Source: Mangrovimicrobium sp048323675
Lineage (GTDB): Bacteria > Pseudomonadota > Gammaproteobacteria > Pseudomonadales > Halieaceae
Direction of reading: 5' to 3'
DNA: 64,000 nt
Assembly: GCF_048323675.1 (NCBI RefSeq)
Contig: NZ_JBLWFK010000004.1
Span: 248,001 to 312,000, forward strand
Part shown: positions 62,179 to 64,000 of the stretch, piece by piece
How the letters are laid out: each line of letters starts with the position of its first letter
Position numbering within the stretch: the stretch's first letter is position 1
The notes under the pieces: model-generated
What the model saw: only the letters and a program-made list of their open reading frames with translations
Database searches by the model: none
What the model was told of the DNA's origin: nothing
Translations under genes and position numbers: made by a program

Positions 62179-62194
62179 AGCAAAAATCAGGCCG
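62179..62194 (-). promoter_or_regulatory. Sigma54 promoter of nifF-nifX
   Basis: Minus strand CGGCCTG-N4-TTGCT; spacing is correct and the -12 half is perfect, the -24 half weaker. Start near 62168, about 127 bases before nifF. Confidence 0.6.
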
Positions 62195-62278
62195 CCCGAA
62201 ATTTTTGCAAAAATAACCAAAGATTCAATTAGTTATGTTTTAGCGGAGAAAGCAGTAGCCACCGAAGGAGCCACGATT

Positions 62279-62294
62279 TGTCGCAAACCCTACA
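62279..62294. promoter_or_regulatory. NifA site upstream of nifF
   Basis: TGTCGCAAACCCTACA, exact TGT-N10-ACA with the TGTCGCA core, about 119 bases upstream of the predicted start. Nearly identical to the rnf site at 25898-25913. Confidence 0.78.
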
Positions 62295-62405
62295 CAGCGA
62301 TAGCGGCTAGCTCCTACTTCCGATGTTGGGGACTATGCAGACAAGGCGACCAGAATCCACCCCCACCAGGCAGGCGGGGTTGCTTACATACCGGGATCGC
62401 TTCGC

Positions 62406-62831
62406 TCAGGTATCGCTCGTCCGCAACAGGATCTGTTGCATCGCCTTGTTTTTCAGCAGGTCGCTCAGGCAATAACCTTTCAGCACGTCGTAGAAGGCCT
62501 TTTCAGCTTCCTGGAGCACCGACTGCAGGGTGCATGCGGAAACCAGGATGCAGGGTGAGCAATCAATCACCGGCTGCCGGGGCTCGGTAGCTTCCACCAC
62601 GTCGCCAATGTTGATCTTCGCGGCGTCAGCTCCCAGGGTAAAGCCGCCGCCCTTGCCGCGATGGGTCTCGATATACCCCAGTTTACCCAGCAGGTGGACC
62701 ACCTTGCGCAGGTGCTCCCGGGATATTCCGTAGCTGTCGGCGATCTCCGCCATGGTGACACGCCGGCCGCTGTTGGTACCGATGTACAGTAGGACACGCA
62801 GCGAGAAATCGGTGTACAGGCTGAGTTTCAT
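62406..62831 (-). CDS. nsrR: NsrR-like Rrf2-family NO-sensing repressor
   Basis: 141 residues. Winged helix (MAEIADSYGISREHLRKVVH, GYIETHRGKGGGFTLG) and cluster cysteines C91, C94 and C100 (DCSPCILVSAC). The spacing is C-x2-C-x5-C; E. coli NsrR has a longer gap between the first two cysteines. NsrR holds an FeS cluster that NO destroys, lifting repression. A perfect NsrR-type palindrome lies between it and the haemoglobin gene. Confidence 0.85.
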   Translation of the reverse strand: MKLSLYTDFSLRVLLYIGTNSGRRVTMAEIADSYGISREHLRKVVHLLGKLGYIETHRGKGGGFTLGADAAKINIGDVVEATEPRQPVIDCSPCILVSACTLQSVLQEAEKAFYDVLKGYCLSDLLKNKAMQQILLRTSDT

Positions 62832-62895
62832 GACCTTTCCTGTCTATCTCCAGATAAAAAATTGTCAGGAACTTGTATTCCGGGGAGAATCCTAT

Positions 62896-62918
62896 AAGAT
62901 GTATTTGAAATACATTTT
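62896..62918. promoter_or_regulatory. NsrR operator
   Basis: AAG-ATGTATTT-g-AAATACAT-TTT: a perfect 8-1-8 palindrome with NsrR-consensus flanks. It lies between divergent nsrR and the haemoglobin gene, so it likely controls both. Confidence 0.8.
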
Positions 62919-62965
62919 AACGGTGTTTCAACAATATTACATTCTTTCCCTGTCTGGAGTTCAAT

Positions 62966-63331
62966 ATGAGCCTTTTCGAAGACCTGGGTGGCGCGGCAGC
63001 ACTGGATGCGGTCGTTGACGCCTTTTACCAGAAAGTCCTGGCCGATGACCGTGTAAACGGTTTCTTTGACAGCACCGACATGGAGCGGCAGGCGCGCAAG
63101 CAGAAGTCGTTCCTGTCATTCGCGTTCGGGGGGCCCAACAAGTACACGGGTAAAAACATGCGCGACGGCCACGCCCACTTGGTCGAGAGGGGGCTCAATG
63201 ACTCCCATGTCGACGCGATTATTGAAATACTCGGCACAACGCTGCAGGAGTTTAACGTGCCCGCCGAGAAAATTCAGGCAGTGGCAGCCGTCGCCGAAAG
63301 CGTCCGGGACGACGTGCTGGGCAGAAGTTAA
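62966..63331 (+). CDS. Group I truncated haemoglobin
   Basis: 121 residues. Two-on-two globin of the trHbN type: SLFEDLGGAAALDAVVDAFY, GGPNKYTGKNMRDGHAHLVE with the proximal histidine in the GHAHL stretch. Such globins turn NO and O2 into nitrate or bind O2. Placed beside nifF and under an NsrR operator, it would remove NO, which poisons nitrogenase. Confidence 0.92.
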   Translation: MSLFEDLGGAAALDAVVDAFYQKVLADDRVNGFFDSTDMERQARKQKSFLSFAFGGPNKYTGKNMRDGHAHLVERGLNDSHVDAIIEILGTTLQEFNVPAEKIQAVAAVAESVRDDVLGRS

Positions 63332-63439
63332 TCGGGGGACAGCCTACCCAGCACCCGACAGCTTCCGCACTTCAACCCTGCTGGAACAACACATTCCGGG
63401 CGGGAACCGGGGCCGAGTAAGCAGTCTGCGCAGAACGGC

Positions 63440-63823
63440 TTACATTCCGCCCTGGTTTTTTTTGCCGCTACCCTGCATGCCTGCACCCTGCCCGGAGCCC
63501 TGTCCTTGCCCGTGCATGCCCATGTGGCCGCCGTACTCGGGTGGGTCGTCCGGCAGCTGCTTGCCCATGGCCTCAGCTCGCTGGCGCATCGCTTCATGGT
63601 GCGCCGCGCGTATCTGGTCGCGCTCCTGCTCGGTTTTGGCCGCGCGCATCTGGTCGCGATACGCGTTGCGTTCCTGCTCGGTCATAAGTTCGGAGCCATA
63701 GATATGCCCCTGCTGGTGAACCATCTGCTGCGAGCCCATACCGCCCTGTCCCTGGGCCAGGGCGAACGGCGGTACTACACACCCGGCGATCATCACCGCG
63801 GCCATCAAGTTTCTGTATTTCAT
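63440..63823 (-). CDS. Secreted or periplasmic protein with Gly/Gln/Met-rich tail
   Basis: 127 residues. Signal peptide with cleavage at ALA/QGQ; a charged helical middle (MTEQERNAYRDQMRAAKTEQ) and a tail rich in Gly, Gln, Met and His (GGHMGMHGQGQGSGQGAGMQ). Met/His-rich tails can bind copper, and the next gene is a metal P-type ATPase; the link is suggestive only. Confidence 0.7.
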   Translation of the reverse strand: MKYRNLMAAVMIAGCVVPPFALAQGQGGMGSQQMVHQQGHIYGSELMTEQERNAYRDQMRAAKTEQERDQIRAAHHEAMRQRAEAMGKQLPDDPPEYGGHMGMHGQGQGSGQGAGMQGSGKKNQGGM

Positions 63824-63855
63824 CTTCAGGCACCTCCTCGTAATGGAAAAATCCC

Positions 63856-64000
63856 CTACTGAAACCGCAGGCGCAGTGCATTGGTCACCACCGACACCGA
63901 ACTCAGGCTCATCGCCAGCGCCGCGATCATGGGCGACAACAGTAAGCCGGTGAACGGAAACAGGACGCCCGCCGCAACCGGCACCCCAATGCTGTTATAG
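63856..64000 (-). CDS. Heavy-metal (copper-type) P-type ATPase, C-terminal end only
   Basis: The frame enters from the right edge and ends with YNSIGVPVAAGVLFPFTGLL, LSPMIAALAMSLSSVSVVTN and ALRLRFQ, the last two helices and the MxxSS motif of copper-exporting P1B ATPases. The rest of the gene lies outside the window. Confidence 0.88.
   Translation of the reverse strand, partial: YNSIGVPVAAGVLFPFTGLLLSPMIAALAMSLSSVSVVTNALRLRFQ

Overview
The window is high-GC DNA from a nitrogen-fixing gammaproteobacterium. The Mo-nitrogenase genes are Azotobacter-like: NifD carries C62/C88/C154/C275/H442 and NifK carries C70/C95/C153 at the Azotobacter positions. Regulation is of the NifL/NifA type and an Rnf complex is encoded beside it. 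The tmRNA tag peptide (ANDDNYGAQLAA) is of the kind I recall from Saccharophagus/Teredinibacter-like marine Cellvibrionales. I infer a marine or coastal member of that order, with moderate confidence on the order and none on the species.

Layout. 1-951 is the end of a CorA transporter. 1137-31417 is a dense nif/rnf region. It holds nifHDKTY, a DUF6129 gene and the FeS-LRV gene (leftward), a SIR2-like gene diverging from nifH, an eight-gene leftward operon of mostly uncharacterised genes around a SagB-type flavoenzyme (15778 to 11407), a DUF2750 gene and a ferredoxin-NAD(P)H reductase-like gene, nifB-fdxN-nifO-nifQ-grx-bolA-nafY (leftward), nifLA (leftward) and rnfABCDGEH (rightward). 31459-33488 has a TetR regulator and a lipoprotein. 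33589-33980 is ssrA. 34047-39449 holds an MFS permease and a small acyl-activation operon (ligase, ACP, GNAT, unknown). 39828-41006 is an rRNA m5U methyltransferase. 41303-60594 is an exopolysaccharide region bracketed by two paralogous outer-membrane barrels and invaded by an IS21 element; part of it (about 45.7-51 kb) is clearly AT-richer. 60988-63331 has a second nif patch (nifF, nifX-like) next to nsrR and a truncated haemoglobin. The window closes in a metal P-type ATPase.

How it works together. I can read ten -24/-12 (sigma54) promoters with correct GG-N10-GC spacing, most of them near TGT-N10-ACA sites for NifA. The best sites share an extended core TGTCGCA. NifL/NifA would therefore switch on nitrogenase, cofactor synthesis (NifB, NifQ, FdxN, Grx/BolA, NafY/NifY/NifX), electron supply (Rnf, NifF, perhaps the FNR-like protein) and a set of poorly known accessory genes. 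nifENUSVMWZ are not seen here apart from a NifZ-like protein, so another nif locus must exist elsewhere.

The polysaccharide region encodes UDP-glucuronate, UDP-xylose and UDP-galactose synthesis (Ugd, Uxs, GalE), three glycosyltransferases (one fused to a GH2-like domain), a pyruvyltransferase-like protein, a sulfotransferase and an ABC exporter. It shows damage: an IS21 with a nonsense mutation in istA, a truncated AlgX/AlgJ-like acetyltransferase remnant at the IS edge, and a probable frameshift in one barrel gene.
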